Positions 6,832-8,527 of a DNA stretch of 8,527 bases are shown one piece after another; position 1 is the stretch's first letter; the number at the start of each line of letters is the position of its first letter. The notes below the pieces were generated by a model that was given only the letters and a program-made list of their open reading frames with translations, was not told the origin of the DNA and made no database searches. The position numbers and the translations under genes are program-made. The stretch is from Candidatus Aminicenantota bacterium (GTDB lineage: Bacteria > Acidobacteriota > Aminicenantia > Aminicenantales > Aminicenantaceae), in NCBI GenBank assembly GCA_030614645.1, contig JAUWTR010000043.1:1-8527 (forward strand). The letters run 5' to 3'.

Positions 6832-8094
6832 TTAAACTTGCAAGCGTTCTATATGTGCGCCAAGAGATTTCAGTTTTTCTTCAAGCTTTTCATACCCGCG
6901 GTCAAGATGATGAGCTTCATTGATTACAGTTTTACCATTAGCGATCAATCCTGCCAGTACCAGAGATGCTGAAGCTCTTAAATCCGTAGCTGTTATTTCT
7001 GCTCCGGAAAGGAAAGTCTTGCCCTTAATTATCGCTTTGTCACTTGATATTTCGATATTAGCGCCCATGCGGAGAAGTTCATTAATATGAGCAAATCGTC
7101 TATCAAAAATAGTCTCTGAGATGATCGATATCCCTTCGGCTTGGGTCATGAGAACAGAAAACTGCGCTTGCATATCAGTGGGGAAACCCGGATAGGGGGA
7201 AGTCGTGATATCCTGGGGTTTGAGGTTATTTGTTCCGGTTACTTGGATGGAATGGGAATTCAATTTTTTGATTTTTACTCCAGAATAACGTAGCCTTTCA
7301 ATTACTGTCGTCAGGTCCTCAGGTTTGGTGCGGGTAAGGACGATACTTCCTTTTGTCAGAGCTCCGGCTATCAGGAAAGTACCTGCTTCTATACGGTCTG
7401 GGATGATCTCATGGGTGGTTCCTCCGAGTTCTTTTACCCCCTTTATAACAAGTGTTTCCGATCCTATATCTTCAATTTTCGCCCCCATTTTAACTAAAAG
7501 CTTGCAGAGGTCTACTACTTCAGGTTCTACAGCACAATTTTTCAGAATTGTTTCCCCCTTGGCTAAAGAGGCTGCCATAATGAGGTTTTCTGTTCCTCCG
7601 ACTGATTTTTTCTCAAATTCTATTTCAGTGCCTTTCAGCTGTTTAGCCTCTGCATTTATATAGCCATGCTTGAGCTGGATAGATGCTCCTAACTTTTCTA
7701 GACCATGAATGTGAAGGTCGGTCGGACGGGAGCCTATTGCACATCCTCCTGGCAAAGAAACCAGTGCTTTCCCATACCGCGCTAAGAGGGGGCCTAGAAC
7801 CAGAATTGATGCCCGCATTGATGTTACAAGCTGGTAAGATGCCTCATCTGATATGATTTTTTTTACCTGGAGGGATAAGGAATTTTTCCTGATATTGGAT
7901 TCTGCTCCGAGCTCTTTCATGAGAGTCAGCATAGTGTGAACATCGGTAACCAGGGGAACATTTTTCAGTCGGATTTTTTCCTTGGTCAATAATGCAGCAG
8001 CAATGGCAGGTAGAACAGCATTCTTAGCTCCGCTTATCTTGACTTTTCCTTTCAGTTCAGGATTGTTGTTTCCATAAAGTATTATTTTTTCCAT
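6832..8094 (-). CDS. murA: UDP-N-acetylglucosamine 1-carboxyvinyltransferase MurA
   Basis: MurA transfers enolpyruvate from PEP to UDP-GlcNAc in the cytoplasm, the first committed step of peptidoglycan synthesis; its product is the substrate of MurB. From ATG 8094 the protein is 420 aa, normal for the family. Visible are [10 protein letters not shown] with catalytic Lys24, [17 protein letters not shown] with active-site Cys118 (the Cys form, normally fosfomycin-sensitive, not the Asp variant), [19 protein letters not shown] with Asp307, [26 protein letters not shown] with Arg373, and HLDRGY. A TTG one codon upstream (8097) is an equally possible start. No clear Shine-Dalgarno precedes either, which leaves the exact start uncertain by one residue. 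It heads the five-gene minus-strand cluster, so its promoter probably serves the whole cluster. Confidence 0.97.
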   Translation of the reverse strand: MEKIILYGNNNPELKGKVKISGAKNAVLPAIAAALLTKEKIRLKNVPLVTDVHTMLTLMKELGAESNIRKNSLSLQVKKIISDEASYQLVTSMRASILVLGPLLARYGKALVSLPGGCAIGSRPTDLHIHGLEKLGASIQLKHGYINAEAKQLKGTEIEFEKKSVGGTENLIMAASLAKGETILKNCAVEPEVVDLCKLLVKMGAKIEDIGSETLVIKGVKELGGTTHEIIPDRIEAGTFLIAGALTKGSIVLTRTKPEDLTTVIERLRYSGVKIKKLNSHSIQVTGTNNLKPQDITTSPYPGFPTDMQAQFSVLMTQAEGISIISETIFDRRFAHINELLRMGANIEISSDKAIIKGKTFLSGAEITATDLRASASLVLAGLIANGKTVINEAHHLDRGYEKLEEKLKSLGAHIERLQV

Positions 8095-8102
8095 CAAGTT
8101 TT

Positions 8103-8131
8103 ATTTTAAAGTAACAAGGCGGAAAAAACAA
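8103..8131 (-). promoter_or_regulatory. Weak promoter candidate for the murA operon
   Basis: On the minus strand TTGTTT (8126-8131, 3/6) precedes TAAAAT (8103-8108, 5/6) by 17 bases. Transcription would start at about 8096, giving a leaderless murA message, in keeping with the missing Shine-Dalgarno. The -35 box is poor; the true promoter may lie further upstream in the structured region. Confidence 0.25.
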
Positions 8132-8147
8132 TACTGGGAATACTGAG
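8130..8147. repeat. Tandem 9-bp repeat upstream of murA
   Basis: AATACTGGG and AATACTGAG stand back to back (8 of 9 bases the same) about 35 bp before the murA start. Two copies at this spacing could be a binding site or chance. Confidence 0.4.
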
Positions 8148-8165
8148 GAGTTCCTCCGTTTTTTT
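8145..8165 (+). terminator. Weak terminator-like hairpin, plus strand
   Basis: GAGG (8145-8148) pairs with CCTC (8153-8156) around a 4-nt loop and is followed by CG and a run of T (8159-8165). The stem is short, and no plus-strand gene upstream needs a terminator here, so it may block antisense transcription or be fortuitous. Confidence 0.2.
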
Positions 8166-8200
8166 CACGCTTACAAAAGATGATTGGCATGGACACAGGT

Positions 8201-8245
8201 AAGTCCCTGCGAAAGACAGGGATTTCCCTCAGCGGGGAAATCCCT
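8201..8245. repeat. Pair of mutually exclusive hairpins
   Basis: Hairpin A pairs 8201-8209 with 8217-8225 (9 bp including one G-U, 7-nt loop). Hairpin B pairs 8218-8228 with 8235-8245 (a perfect 11-bp stem, 6-nt loop). They share bases 8218-8225, so only one can form at a time. Hairpin B is the strongest local stem I see in the window. Neither is followed by a T run on either strand, so it is not a standard terminator. Confidence 0.7.
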
Positions 8246-8276
8246 TCCTAGTCCTCGCAATAATGGATTAAGGATT

Positions 8277-8471
8277 AGATGAAGCTGAGAGTATGGATAT
8301 GCTCGCTTCAGATTTTTAACGCCATTCTTCTTCGTTTTTCTCGGCGCCTGCGCAACTCCCCCCGTCCGTGGGTCAAACATGCTCAACGTCCGACTACATC
8401 GGATTCCCTCGAAAAACTCATCAGAAGGCTAAATCTTCAATGTCGCTTAATCCATACCATCAGCTTCATCT
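8277..8471. repeat. 195-bp foldback element with imperfect 22-bp terminal inverted repeats
   Basis: The left arm (8277-8298) and right arm (8450-8471) match as inverted repeats at 20 of 22 positions: 12 bp perfect, a 2-bp mismatch, then 8 bp perfect. Inside are nested stems: 8334-8340 with 8411-8417 (7 bp), 8389-8393 with 8399-8403 (5 bp), and a local hairpin 8281-8309 that competes with the outer arms. A second competing pairing joins 8263-8272 with 8446-8455 (10 bp perfect). No target-site duplication or transposase is evident. It could be a MITE-like or interspersed repeat, or a structured RNA, possibly the leader of the murA operon. The inverted repeats are seen directly; the class is inferred. 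Confidence 0.6.
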
Positions 8472-8527
8472 GGCATCTTATCAGGACATCCCTCATTTTT
8501 TTAAAGAAAAGAGGCATAAAGAATCAG

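Larger units (their letters stand above)
8098..8527. other. Non-coding region upstream of murA
   Basis: No convincing gene is present in these 430 bases. The longest minus-strand frame (8171-8386, 71 codons) has low-complexity basic composition, no recognisable domain, and lies across the inverted repeats. The last bases on the right could hold the end of another minus-strand gene, but too little is visible to tell. The content is the murA upstream region, a tandem 9-mer, two alternative hairpins and the foldback element listed separately. Confidence 0.65.

Noticed and set aside
8171..8386. 71-codon minus-strand open frame upstream of murA
   Set aside because: It has no recognisable domain and an unusual basic composition, it starts inside the foldback element, and it spans both the alternative hairpins and one foldback arm. 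Constraint on the DNA appears to come from the inverted repeats, so it is probably spurious.

Overview
This is an AT-rich bacterial window (roughly 40% GC by eye). It carries two peptidoglycan-precursor genes (murA, murB), an NAD-dependent DNA ligase (ligA), and several short housekeeping-type genes. Having murA and murB shows a wall-bearing bacterium. A Sec-type secreted TPR protein and a single minus-strand murA operon fit a Gram-negative-like lineage, but I cannot place it in a phylum from this sequence. No phage, plasmid, CRISPR or transposase gene is visible. All intact genes end in TAA.

Layout. On the minus strand at 69-2078 is ligA, with a putative terminator at the left edge and its own well-formed sigma70-type promoter at about 2107-2135. 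Next, also minus, is a secreted TPR protein of unknown function (2152-3333), likewise with its own promoter. murB (3522-4457, plus) is divergent from the TPR gene. It runs convergently into the end of a minus-strand cluster, overlapping it by 26 bp. That cluster reads murA, HIT/HINT hydrolase, UPF0173 metal-dependent hydrolase, YacP-like NYN nuclease, then a Rossmann/DUF2520 protein (8094 down to 4432). Intergenic gaps are 29 bp or less, and the last pair overlaps as TAATG, so it is very probably one operon headed by murA. The DUF2520 gene is full length but broken by one in-frame TAA after codon 78.

Upstream of murA, 8098-8527 holds no convincing gene. It contains a dense set of inverted repeats: two mutually exclusive hairpins at 8201-8245 and a long imperfect foldback with arms 8277-8298 and 8450-8471. 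It may be an interspersed repeat, a MITE-like element or a structured RNA.

Most of the window is ordinary core metabolism. The parts worth a second look are the nonsense codon in the DUF2520 gene, a nine-G tract in murB next to an unusual Phe in its nucleotide-binding loop, a possible murB terminator lying inside the convergent gene, and the structured region at the right end.
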